Part shown: piece after piece, positions 1 through 7,415 of the stretch
Layout: each line of letters begins with the position of its first letter
Numbering within the stretch: the stretch's first letter is position 1
Assembly (NCBI GenBank): GCA_016198905.1
Contig: JACQHR010000034.1
Span: forward strand, 1-36,868
Direction: 5' to 3'
DNA length: 36,868 nt
Source: Candidatus Omnitrophota bacterium
GTDB lineage: Bacteria > Omnitrophota > Gorgyraeia > Aquiviventales > Aquiviventaceae
Notes under the pieces: model-generated
The model's database searches: none
What the model was told of the DNA's origin: nothing
The model's input: only the letters and a program-made list of their open reading frames with translations
Position numbers and translations under genes: made by a program

Positions 1-50
1 AACCACATCAGCCGCGCCTGAATGGGCGCGTAACTGCGAATCCTCGGCAT
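1..50 (-). CDS. Partial gene, possible REP-associated (Y1-type) transposase N-terminus
   Basis: Only the first 16 codons lie inside the window; the gene runs off the left edge. They read MPRIRSYAPIQARLMW. The ATG at 50 is preceded on the minus strand by a strong Shine-Dalgarno, GGAGGTG, about 5 bases upstream, so this is a credible translation start. The basic MPR start with a leading tryptophan resembles the N-termini of RAYT/Y1 transposases, which usually continue into a HxVxxRG-type motif, but that part is not visible. A REP-like sequence lies just upstream (100-110) and a related tandem palindrome occurs at 4769-4816, which fits a REP/RAYT setting. The gene call is fairly safe; the family assignment is tentative. 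Confidence 0.4.
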   Translation of the reverse strand, partial: MPRIRSYAPIQARLMW

Positions 51-370
51 CGTGACACCTCCGGCTCCCATGCTCAACCCACCGTACAACTCTAGAGCCA
101 AAAGTGTCACCTATGTCTGTAAACATTCTACATAATTCTCGCGGTTTCCTTGCCTCGTTTCTGATAGGTCAGGTAAGCTTTCTTCAGTAGGATTCACGAA
201 ACATTACATCAGTGCACGAACGGACAAACCCTGCGGAATGGGGGGCGCCCTGCACTGCGTAGGGTGCAGGGCCATGAACCCGTCGTGGTTCATAGCAAAG
301 CCGCGGGCCCTTGTCCTCGAAAAGAATCGCCTGGCTGCCGAACGCATGCGACTGCAAAGGAAGGATTGAG
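51..370. other. Intergenic region between divergent genes: promoter-like boxes, REP-like motif, structured leader
   Basis: This 320-base region separates the left-edge minus-strand gene from the subtilase. Three things are visible. AAAAGTGTCAC at 100-110 is a shorter relative of the palindrome at 4798-4816. TTGCCT at 150-155 and TAAGCT at 174-179, 18 bases apart, are a weak sigma-70-like pair for the plus strand. From 222 to 342 lies a structured segment, described separately. No open reading frame here looks real. Confidence 0.5.
247..342 (+). promoter_or_regulatory. Divergent c-di-GMP-I (GEMM)-like riboswitch candidate
   Basis: Two blocks match the clear GEMM element at 18813-18881. GCAAAGCCGCGG at 295-306 is identical to 18838-18849, and GCCTGGCTGCCGAA at 329-342 differs at two positions from GCCGGGTTGCCGAA at 18868-18881. 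The distance between blocks is 22 bases here and 18 there. Upstream are a 7-bp hairpin ATGAACC/GGTTCAT (274-293), where the first GEMM helix should be, and a 9-bp hairpin GCCCTGCAC/GTGCAGGGC (247-272). The first hairpin has a CGTCGT loop, not a GNRA tetraloop. An alternative 5' half, ACAAACCC followed by a G-run at 223-245, would imply an insertion in the junction. No terminator follows, so control would probably be translational: the Shine-Dalgarno lies about 20 bases downstream. Confidence 0.5.
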
Positions 371-3300
371 ATGGGACAGCGTGATCCTGCACGGATGCGG
401 CTGGGGCGGCTCTGGCGCGTCATCAGGTTGATGAGCCTCCTCGTCATTGGGCTGTTCGTACCACGGGTGGCGGAGGCGGTCATCGATCCGGATCAACGAC
501 GCCAAGAGCCGCCCAGCGCACAAACGCTCGGAAATCCTCAGCGGCGGCCGGACGATCCTCTGCAGGTTCAGCATAATGGGACAGTCTCCAAGCCCCGCTT
601 CGTTCCCGGCCAGCTCATCGTCAAGTACAAGAGCGACAGCGAGTATGCGGTGACCGAGTGCGTTCACTGTCTGCTGAAGAACCGTGCGGAGCTAAAGAAC
701 CGTACGACCGATGTGTTCCGAGCCACCACGACCGATGCGAGCGACTCCTTGGATCGGCTCCATGCGAAGTACGAGGTCAAGGCCGCGCGGCCGGTGTTCC
801 GCACCGGAGATGAGGAAACAGAGATTCTCGGACCCAAGACACTCACCGCGCTCCGACAGCATCAAGCCGACACCGCCAAGCGCCTCAAGGCCCGGTTTCC
901 TCAGCGCAGCGCGCGCGCGCCGAAGGATGCCGTTCTGCCGGATCTCACCCAGGTCTACGTCCTGGAGGTCCCTCAGGAGACGGATATCCAGGCGGCGGTT
1001 GCGGACTTCGCGCAGGACCCCCACGTCGTCTACGCCCAGCCCAACTACCTCGTGGAGGTGCAGTGGACCCCCAACGATCCGTACTACAACTCCTCCGGGT
1101 CCTGGGGGCAGCCCTACGAGGACCTCTGGGGCCTGAAGAAGATCCAGGCCGCGCAGGCGTGGGAAGTGACGCAAGGACAAGGCATTCTCGTTGCTGTCAT
1201 CGACACCGGTGTGGACTACACCCATCCAGATCTGGCCAGCAATCTGTGGGTCAACCCTCTGGAAATTGCCGGTAACGGTTTGGATGATGATGACAACGGG
1301 TATGTCGACGATACGCGCGGGTGGGATTTTTCCACAAGCCGGCCCGATCCCATGGACCGTTACGGTCACGGCACGCATGTCGCCGGGACGATTGCCGCGG
1401 TGGGGGATAACGGGATCGGCATCGTCGGGGTTGCTCCACACTCGACCGTGTTGCCGGTGAAGGGGCTCAACGACGACGGCAATGGGTACGAGACGAATCT
1501 AGCGGAAGCGATCATCTACGCGGCAGAGCAAGGGGCCGATGTCATCAATAATAGCTGGGGTGGTTTCGGTGAGATGCAAGCCATCCGTGATGCCATCCGC
1601 TATGCCCATGCATCGGGGGTCGTCGTGCTCGCGGCTGCGGGTAACGACAGCAGTCGCGTGGAGGACGGATTTTTTCCAGCCAATCAACAGGAGGTTATCG
1701 CCGTCGCTGCCAGTACTCAGGATGACGAGCGCGCCGTGTTCTCCAATTGGGGAGAGAAGCTTGATGTGAGCGCGCCGGGAGGAGGACGTGGGGATGATCG
1801 GTCAGACGGTTCTCCGTTGTGGAACATCCTCTCGTTGTCAGTTCCTGGATCCAACCTAGAGCGGCAACTGCCGTCGAATGTCGTCAGCCCAGGCTATCTC
1901 CGCTTGGCGGGCACTTCGATGGCCTGTCCGCATGCAGCTGGTGTCGCGGCTTTGGTCATCGCAGCACATTCCGACTATTCCAATGAAGCAGTCCGCGCCG
2001 CGCTGCGGTTTGGTGCAGATGACGTTGGGGCTCCCGGCAAAGATAGGGACAGTGGTTTTGGTCGAGTCAACGCATGGGGGGCCGTGACCGCCGAACCACG
2101 CATCGCAATGATGCCGGCCCTGAAGACGTCGAAGCTCGTTGCCGGTACGACACAACACGTCACCGTCGTTCTTAAAAACGCCTGGCTTCCAATCGCTGGG
2201 GTTTCCGCAACCCTCACAACCTCCGATCCACAGATTATGATTGTCACACCGGTCCAATCGTACGGAGATTTCTCGACGCCCGGCGAAGAGAGAGAAGCGA
2301 ATTTTACCCTGGTACTCGATGACGCGATACATGCCGGAGCCACGATTGCCTTCGAACTCTTGGTATCGAGCGGAGATGGAACTTTCCAACTGCGGTATCC
2401 GTTCACACTGCCGATTAGCGACCTCTCGATTGTAGAAGGCTGGCCGATTCAGTTGCCGCTTGGCTCGGAAGCCTCATCGCCCGCTCTCGCCGATCTGGAT
2501 CGCAACGGAACGCTCGAAGTCATTGTGGCGACCATCGAGGGCCATGTGTATGTGTTTGACCACGCGGGGACATTAGTGCCGGGGTGGCCTGCTGAAATCG
2601 AGGCGAATGGGGATTCGTCACCCGTCGTCGCAGATCTGGATGGTGATGAGTTGCCAGAGATTATCGTTGGTGCGCCAGGGGGAAATGTCTACGCCTGGCA
2701 TGGAGATGGGAGGCCAATGGCTGGGTGGCCGCAGAAGACGATTGGGGACGTTCTGTCTTCTCCGGCGGTCGCGGATCTCGACGGCGATAGTCGTCCTGAG
2801 GTGGTGGTGGGCACGGGTGGATTCTACTCCTTCGCCCCCGGCCAAGTGTATGCCTGGCACCACGATGGATCACTGGTGGCGGGATGGCCAGTGCAGTTCG
2901 ACAACATCACCTGGGCACTCTCCTCTCCAGCGATCGGAGATCTCGACGCAGACGGGCGACCGGATATTGTGCTGGGAGAGATGACGGGAAAAATTTATGT
3001 GTGGCATGGGGACGGTACACGCCTGGCGGGATGGCCAGTTCAAACAGCAGGGAGGATTGGCCTTAACTCTCCTGCCCTGGGCGATCTTGATCGCGACGGT
3101 CGGTTGGACGTGGTCATTACGGCAGGGGGTCAAAGAGGAGGTGCCGTGCACGCGGCCATATTCGCCTTCAACAGTGATGGCATTCCGCTCGTCGGTTGGC
3201 CACAGAGCGTTGAGCCAGATACCGTGACGCACAGCTCTACACCGCTCGTTGACGTGGATGGAGATGGTACACCGGAGGTCATTGTGGGTACCACGGCCGT

Positions 3301-4762
3301 CTATATGTGGCATGGGAATGGCGCAGTGGTTGAGGGATGGCCCGTGTCCACCACAGGGGGATTCAATCAGAGCTCACCAGTGGCGGGTGACCTCGATGGA
3401 GATGGGAAGTTGGAGGTAGTGATCCCCACAACCGACGGAAAGGTCTACGCCTGGCACGGAGACGGGCGTGGCGTCTCAGGGTGGCCCATCACGACCGCGG
3501 AACAGTTCTACGCGCCCGTTGCCTTGGGCGACCTAGACCGCAATGGCAAGGTCGATGTCGTGGCCGTCTCCATTCAGGGTAAATTATTTCGGTGGGAAAT
3601 TAACCCCTCTACTCCCGATCGCTATGAAGTCACCCCAGGTGTTATCTACTGGCCCACGTATTGTTACAATCAGCGTCATACAAGCCGATATGATGACGAA
3701 CCGCCCTTTGTACAGGTCGTGAAAGGTCAGCAAGAGGTCCGTCAACTAACCAGTGCCGAAGGGGATGTGTTGATGCTCTCGATCATTGGCAACGATTCGG
3801 ATCGGCGCGTGCTCTCGGTGTCCATTGACAATGCACCACCTGGAAGCACGACGGTGGTTCTTGGTGATCTGGATCAGGATGGCACGCCCGGTCCGCCAGA
3901 TTACGCTCTGCTGCATAACTATCGCATCGGGAGAGCGGATCTCAACCAAGCGCAGCGGTCCTTGGCAGATATGGATTCAGATGGTCTCTTGACGGACAAC
4001 GATGAGCTCTATCTCATCCTTGCCGTCCAGGGATTTTCGCGCATCCGCCGATTGACGTGGACGCCAACCCGCGAGGCCATTGGCAATCATACCGTGACAG
4101 CTGTGGCGACGGACGGCGCTCATCGTGCTTCTCAGACGATCAGCGTTACGATCATCCCGGTGAACCATCCGCCGGTACTGGACCCGATTGGTCATCGGGT
4201 CGTCAACGAAAACCAGCTGTTGACCGTCACGGTCTCGGCGACGGACCCAGATGGGGATGCGCTGGTGTTTGAAGCCAGCGGATTGCCCGTCGGGGCGAGC
4301 TTTGATCGCGGCATATTTACCTGGACGCCCACGTCTACTCAGGCGGGTCGCTACCCCCTAACGTTGACGGTCACGGATGCCAGCGGCCTCAGCGATACAG
4401 AGACAGTGACCGTGACTGTTCGCGAGACGACGCTCGCGATTAGCGGGCAAATCGTCCATAACGCCGGCCAGCCGATCAGTGGGTTGCTGATCCAACTCAC
4501 CCCCAGCTTGCAGTATCCGGATGGCCGCAAGGCCGAGGCGACGACCGGATCCGACGGCAGCTTTCTCCTTTCCGACTTGCAGTCGACCACCAAACTCCAG
4601 CAGGCCGTGAGCCGCTGCCAGCGCACCGGCGTCTGCCGGCCGGTGACGGTGAAGGTGCGTCCCCAGAAGCGCGGCGTCCGCTTTACTCCAGCTTACCGGA
4701 CCATCACCTTCGATTCGGCCAATCTCAAGGATGCGACGAGCATCGACTTCACCGCTCCCTAG
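371..4762 (+). CDS. Secreted S8 subtilisin-like protease with FG-GAP, dockerin-like and cadherin-like domains
   Basis: A 1463-residue exported serine protease. The start at 371 is preferred because AAGGAAGG lies just upstream and the next 36 residues form a signal peptide ending VAEA. A fervidolysin-like propeptide follows (FVPGQLIVKY). The S8 triad is intact: Asp278 in VIDTGVDY, His333 in GHGTHVAGT, Ser516 in GTSMACPHAAG, with the oxyanion Asn425 in AAAGND. Residues about 685-1080 hold repeated FG-GAP/VCBS units (LADLDRNGTLEVIV, WHGDG, GWP), which probably form a propeller. Residues about 1160-1217 contain two calcium-loop segments (GDLDQDG, ADMDSDGLLTDNDE) resembling a dockerin. Residues about 1265-1352 are a cadherin/He_PIG-like domain (PPVLDPIG, TDPDGD). 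The C-terminus resembles a carboxypeptidase-regulatory fold. No sorting signal or C-terminal anchor is obvious. The gene lies downstream of the GEMM-like RNA. Substrate unknown. Confidence 0.9.
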   Translation: MGQRDPARMRLGRLWRVIRLMSLLVIGLFVPRVAEAVIDPDQRRQEPPSAQTLGNPQRRPDDPLQVQHNGTVSKPRFVPGQLIVKYKSDSEYAVTECVHCLLKNRAELKNRTTDVFRATTTDASDSLDRLHAKYEVKAARPVFRTGDEETEILGPKTLTALRQHQADTAKRLKARFPQRSARAPKDAVLPDLTQVYVLEVPQETDIQAAVADFAQDPHVVYAQPNYLVEVQWTPNDPYYNSSGSWGQPYEDLWGLKKIQAAQAWEVTQGQGILVAVIDTGVDYTHPDLASNLWVNPLEIAGNGLDDDDNGYVDDTRGWDFSTSRPDPMDRYGHGTHVAGTIAAVGDNGIGIVGVAPHSTVLPVKGLNDDGNGYETNLAEAIIYAAEQGADVINNSWGGFGEMQAIRDAIRYAHASGVVVLAAAGNDSSRVEDGFFPANQQEVIAVAASTQDDERAVFSNWGEKLDVSAPGGGRGDDRSDGSPLWNILSLSVPGSNLERQLPSNVVSPGYLRLAGTSMACPHAAGVAALVIAAHSDYSNEAVRAALRFGADDVGAPGKDRDSGFGRVNAWGAVTAEPRIAMMPALKTSKLVAGTTQHVTVVLKNAWLPIAGVSATLTTSDPQIMIVTPVQSYGDFSTPGEEREANFTLVLDDAIHAGATIAFELLVSSGDGTFQLRYPFTLPISDLSIVEGWPIQLPLGSEASSPALADLDRNGTLEVIVATIEGHVYVFDHAGTLVPGWPAEIEANGDSSPVVADLDGDELPEIIVGAPGGNVYAWHGDGRPMAGWPQKTIGDVLSSPAVADLDGDSRPEVVVGTGGFYSFAPGQVYAWHHDGSLVAGWPVQFDNITWALSSPAIGDLDADGRPDIVLGEMTGKIYVWHGDGTRLAGWPVQTAGRIGLNSPALGDLDRDGRLDVVITAGGQRGGAVHAAIFAFNSDGIPLVGWPQSVEPDTVTHSSTPLVDVDGDGTPEVIVGTTAVYMWHGNGAVVEGWPVSTTGGFNQSSPVAGDLDGDGKLEVVIPTTDGKVYAWHGDGRGVSGWPITTAEQFYAPVALGDLDRNGKVDVVAVSIQGKLFRWEINPSTPDRYEVTPGVIYWPTYCYNQRHTSRYDDEPPFVQVVKGQQEVRQLTSAEGDVLMLSIIGNDSDRRVLSVSIDNAPPGSTTVVLGDLDQDGTPGPPDYALLHNYRIGRADLNQAQRSLADMDSDGLLTDNDELYLILAVQGFSRIRRLTWTPTREAIGNHTVTAVATDGAHRASQTISVTIIPVNHPPVLDPIGHRVVNENQLLTVTVSATDPDGDALVFEASGLPVGASFDRGIFTWTPTSTQAGRYPLTLTVTDASGLSDTETVTVTVRETTLAISGQIVHNAGQPISGLLIQLTPSLQYPDGRKAEATTGSDGSFLLSDLQSTTKLQQAVSRCQRTGVCRPVTVKVRPQKRGVRFTPAYRTITFDSANLKDATSIDFTAP

Positions 4763-4768
4763 CGGACA

Positions 4769-4816
4769 GAAGTGGCAGTCACTTCCCAAAGCGGAAAAAA
4801 AGTGACTGTCACTTTT
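4769..4816. repeat. Tandem REP-like palindromes (GTGAC-T-GTCAC type)
   Basis: Two adjacent palindromes share the core AGTGRCWGTCACTT. The first, GAAGTGGC-A-GTCACTTC (4769-4785), has one G-T pair. The second, AAAAGTGAC-T-GTCACTTTT (4798-4816), is perfect with nine bases per arm. They begin seven bases after the subtilase stop. The second could act as a bidirectional terminator, since it has A and T runs on its arms, but the tandem arrangement is more typical of REP/BIME sequences mobilised by RAYT transposases. A related half occurs at 100-110, beside the candidate RAYT gene. Confidence 0.6.
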
Positions 4817-4890
4817 CCTTTCCCAAGACCTCCCTAGTTCCTCTATTGCCACAACGGTCATCGATCCGTACAATCAGAGCAACTCCGATC

Positions 4891-6783
4891 ATGACACATT
4901 CCGGCAAGGTCTCTACTGTTGTAGTGTTTGGGATTCCCGCGATGGTGGTGTGCGGGGGGATGCTGTACGTGCGGCAGTATCCGGAAACGCCGGTGGCCAT
5001 CAAGCTCGTCGAGCTGAAGGATCGCGGCGTCGAACTCCTCGACATGGCCAAGCAACACCTGCCGGGGTATCACGCGCAGAAGCCCGCAGCGAAACACGCA
5101 CGCTCCTCAACGCATCCGGCGAATGGCCCCGTGACGTTCGAGTCAGTCTCCAAGACGCCTGCGACCTCCACACCGGCGAAACCTGCAACGCCCATGCCGC
5201 GCGCGACGACGCTCTACCTCAAAAACGGCGGCGCGGTCACTGGTGAATTGGTGAGCGAGACCTCGCAGGAAGTGACGCTCCATTTTGAGTACGGGGATGT
5301 CGGCTTTCAGCGTGCGGAAATTGCACGCATCGTCAAAGGCCAACAGGGAACCGGCGAAGACGGCATGGTCATGCCGTGGGAAGGCGCGCACAAGAAGCTC
5401 GACTGGCCCTACCAACATGACGTGGTGGTGCGATTGCTGAAAGGGACCGTGGTGGACGGCGACATTCGATCCGTCACGCCGAAGGACGTCGTCGTGACAC
5501 AAGCGGTTCCCGGCGGCGGAGAGATCGAGCATACGATCCATCGCGCCGACATCGATCAGCTGATGTTCAAGCCCGTCAAGACGAAGGACACAGAGGCGAT
5601 CGAGGAAAAGCTGCGCACGTTGTTTCCGAAGATGAGTTGGAATGAAGAGGGCCTGTTCACGATCGTCTCCGATTCGATTCCACCGACCATCAAAGAGTAC
5701 CGCAAAACCATCCGCGAGTTGGCGACCGATTGGTATCTCACGTTTCTGCCGCTGGTGAAGCATCGCAAGCCTATCGGCCAGCGCTACATCGTGGTCTTCG
5801 ATGATTGGCAAGCCTACATCGACTATGCGGCCACCGATGGAGTTCCGGGGTGGATGGCGGTGGGTTACTACGATCCGGAACAAGATGTGCTGTACTGCTT
5901 CAATATGCTCGGCGATCGATTCTCCCAACTTCTCTACGACGCGTATCTTGGACAGTTCAACAAGGCGCGCAAGGACGTCTCGCAAGAAGTGCAGGGCTCG
6001 CGGTACGAGGTCTTCGTCGAAGGGGCGATCTCGGAGTTTTACCAGAAGCTGGAGCAGGCGCACTCCTCGGTGCGACAAATCTTCGCTCAATTCAGCACCG
6101 ACGTGCTGCGCCACGAACTTACACACTCGATGTTCGCGAACTGGAAGCTGCAGGGCGTGATCCTTTCCAAGCTGCCCAGCGCCGACAAGGACAAGGACGT
6201 GGTGGAGAAAAAGCAGCGATACCTGCAAGCCACGAACGCGACTACGAAACGTCAGATGCTAGACGATCTCTTAAGTTCACAGAAACAGCATCCGTTGCCC
6301 GAGATGCAGGCGTCCAACTCTTGGTTCGTGGAGGGGCTGGCCGGCTACATGGAGCCTTCGCCGGTGGGCGGCATCAATTCGGAGCGGCTGGCCGAAGTGC
6401 AAGAAGCCAAGCGGACCACGCAGCTGTTGCCGTTTGCGTATCTGAACACGTTTCGCGTGGGCAGCTTCCCGGGGCTGTCCTCCAAGAGCATGCTCTACGC
6501 GTATGCCCAGAGCTGGGCCTTCTGCCATTTTCTGATGGCGAAGTATCCCGAGGGCTTCATGACATTTCAGGATCGGATGATTCGGGAGACCCCTGGCGAT
6601 CAAGGCATCGAGCTGACCTGGTTTACCGAGGCGATTGGTAAGGATCAGCACACCCTTGATGAGGAATTCGCGGCCTATCTCGAGCAGTTTCCGCCTGAGG
6701 ACTCGCTGCCGGTCAAGCAGATGAAGGCCTTCCTCGATCTGCGCGACGAATTGACTACGCTCGCTCGCCGCTACGGCGGCTAG
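4891..6783 (+). CDS. Membrane-anchored HELTH zinc metalloprotease, DUF1570-like (peptidase MA-like)
   Basis: A 630-residue protein. An upstream TTG at 4846 is possible, but the ATG at 4891 places the hydrophobic segment (VVVFGIPAMVVCGGMLYV) at the N-terminus as an uncleaved anchor or signal; neither start has a strong Shine-Dalgarno. A low-complexity Ala/Pro/Thr stretch follows, then two small beta-rich repeats with the pattern LYLKNGGAVTGEL and VVRLLKGTVVDGDI. The catalytic region has HELTH at residues 408-412 and, further on, WFVEGLAGYMEP, whose glutamate is the likely third zinc ligand of a gluzincin. A C-terminal segment with YAQSWAFCHFLMAKYP is typical of DUF1570. It probably acts in the periplasm or at the cell surface. 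It may share a transcription unit with the subtilase, although tandem palindromes separate them. Substrate unknown. Confidence 0.75.
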   Translation: MTHSGKVSTVVVFGIPAMVVCGGMLYVRQYPETPVAIKLVELKDRGVELLDMAKQHLPGYHAQKPAAKHARSSTHPANGPVTFESVSKTPATSTPAKPATPMPRATTLYLKNGGAVTGELVSETSQEVTLHFEYGDVGFQRAEIARIVKGQQGTGEDGMVMPWEGAHKKLDWPYQHDVVVRLLKGTVVDGDIRSVTPKDVVVTQAVPGGGEIEHTIHRADIDQLMFKPVKTKDTEAIEEKLRTLFPKMSWNEEGLFTIVSDSIPPTIKEYRKTIRELATDWYLTFLPLVKHRKPIGQRYIVVFDDWQAYIDYAATDGVPGWMAVGYYDPEQDVLYCFNMLGDRFSQLLYDAYLGQFNKARKDVSQEVQGSRYEVFVEGAISEFYQKLEQAHSSVRQIFAQFSTDVLRHELTHSMFANWKLQGVILSKLPSADKDKDVVEKKQRYLQATNATTKRQMLDDLLSSQKQHPLPEMQASNSWFVEGLAGYMEPSPVGGINSERLAEVQEAKRTTQLLPFAYLNTFRVGSFPGLSSKSMLYAYAQSWAFCHFLMAKYPEGFMTFQDRMIRETPGDQGIELTWFTEAIGKDQHTLDEEFAAYLEQFPPEDSLPVKQMKAFLDLRDELTTLARRYGG

Positions 6784-6804
6784 CCCATCGTCATTTGATC
6801 GTCT

Positions 6805-6879
6805 CAGACATCAGACCACAGACACCAGACATCAGGAAACTCTTGGATTGCCAACCTGTTGTCTGAGGTCTGATGTCTG
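6805..6879. repeat. Long imperfect inverted repeat built of CAGACA units
   Basis: The left arm (6805-6828) and right arm (6856-6879) are 24 bases each and complementary except at a few positions. The left arm is itself built from repeated CAGACA(T/C)CAG words. The structure would form a long hairpin or cruciform. It lies in the gap after the metalloprotease gene and lacks a trailing T-run, so it is not a standard terminator. A second inverted repeat of different sequence but similar style is at 34456-34523. Confidence 0.6.
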
Positions 6880-6922
6880 TTGTCTGCCTCTTCGATTGTC
6901 CTCAACCCCACGTGTTACGCCG

Positions 6923-6967
6923 ATTTAATCTCGCCGTGACATATCTGTAACGTCCCCGCGCTATCCT
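6923..6967 (+). promoter_or_regulatory. PHO-box-like promoter: three heptamers at 11-bp spacing plus -10 box
   Basis: Heptamers ATTTAAT (6923-6929), CCGTGAC (6934-6940) and CTGTAAC (6945-6951) are each separated by four bases. Ten bases after the last is TATCCT (6962-6967), a -10-like box. This matches the geometry of promoters activated by PhoB/OmpR-type proteins, where 11-bp direct repeats replace the -35 box. The same layout occurs at 7325-7369 before the porin. The downstream gene encodes a PhoB-type winged helix, so autoregulation is plausible. Confidence 0.55.
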
Positions 6968-6992
6968 CCACTCCACCATGACGGTGGATCGC

Positions 6993-7319
6993 ATGACACG
7001 GCAACCACTCCTGTTGCGCTTCGGGGATCTCGTGATTGACCTCGAGCACTATCGCGTGCTGCTCGGCGGCCACCCGCTCATCTTGTCGTATCGCGAGTAC
7101 GCCCTCTTAGGATATCTCGCAGGCCGCGCCGGGCAGGTGGTGCACAAGCGCCAACTACTTGAAGAGGGCTTGGGTCGGCATGATCCAGGCGGGTTACGCA
7201 TGGTTGAGGAGCACATCCGGCACCTCAAAGGCATCCTTGAGCGGGAGGGCCGTTCGTTCATTGAAGAGGTAGGCGGCACCGGCTACCGGTTCGAACCGCA
7301 AGGGCCCTCTGGAATGTAA
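6993..7319 (+). CDS. Stand-alone PhoB/OmpR-type winged-helix DNA-binding protein
   Basis: A 108-residue protein made only of an OmpR-family C-terminal effector domain (Trans_reg_C). FGDLVIDLEHYRVLLGG, LSYREYALLGYLAGRAGQVVHKRQLL, then the recognition helix region VEEHIRHLKGILE and the C-terminal hairpin GTGYRFEP follow the PhoB fold order. The phospho-receiver domain is absent, as is any membrane segment, so control by a histidine kinase is not visible. ATG 6993 is preferred because GGTGG lies six bases upstream; ATG 6978 would add five residues but would sit only a few bases after the predicted transcription start. It lies directly upstream of the porin, and both promoters carry the same heptamer array, so it is the natural candidate regulator of both. 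Confidence 0.75.
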   Translation: MTRQPLLLRFGDLVIDLEHYRVLLGGHPLILSYREYALLGYLAGRAGQVVHKRQLLEEGLGRHDPGGLRMVEEHIRHLKGILEREGRSFIEEVGGTGYRFEPQGPSGM

Positions 7320-7324
7320 CACGG

Positions 7325-7369
7325 AATTAACATGGCTGTGACGCTTGCGTAATGTGCGGCCGATACAGT
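7325..7369 (+). promoter_or_regulatory. PHO-box-like promoter of the porin gene
   Basis: Heptamers AATTAAC (7325-7331), CTGTGAC (7336-7342) and GCGTAAT (7347-7353) are separated by four bases each, and TACAGT (7364-7369) follows ten bases later. Spacing is identical to the array at 6923-6967. The transcript would start near 7376, giving a leader of about 40 bases that carries the porin Shine-Dalgarno. Confidence 0.55.
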
Positions 7370-7415
7370 ATGCGCAAGTGGAGTGGGGGACTCCGACGAG
7401 AACAAGGAGGAAGAC

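Noticed and set aside
7333-7349. Sigma-54 promoter before the porin (TGGC then TTGC)
   Set aside because: The GG and GC doublets are 11 bases apart instead of the required 10, and the heptamer array explains the region better.
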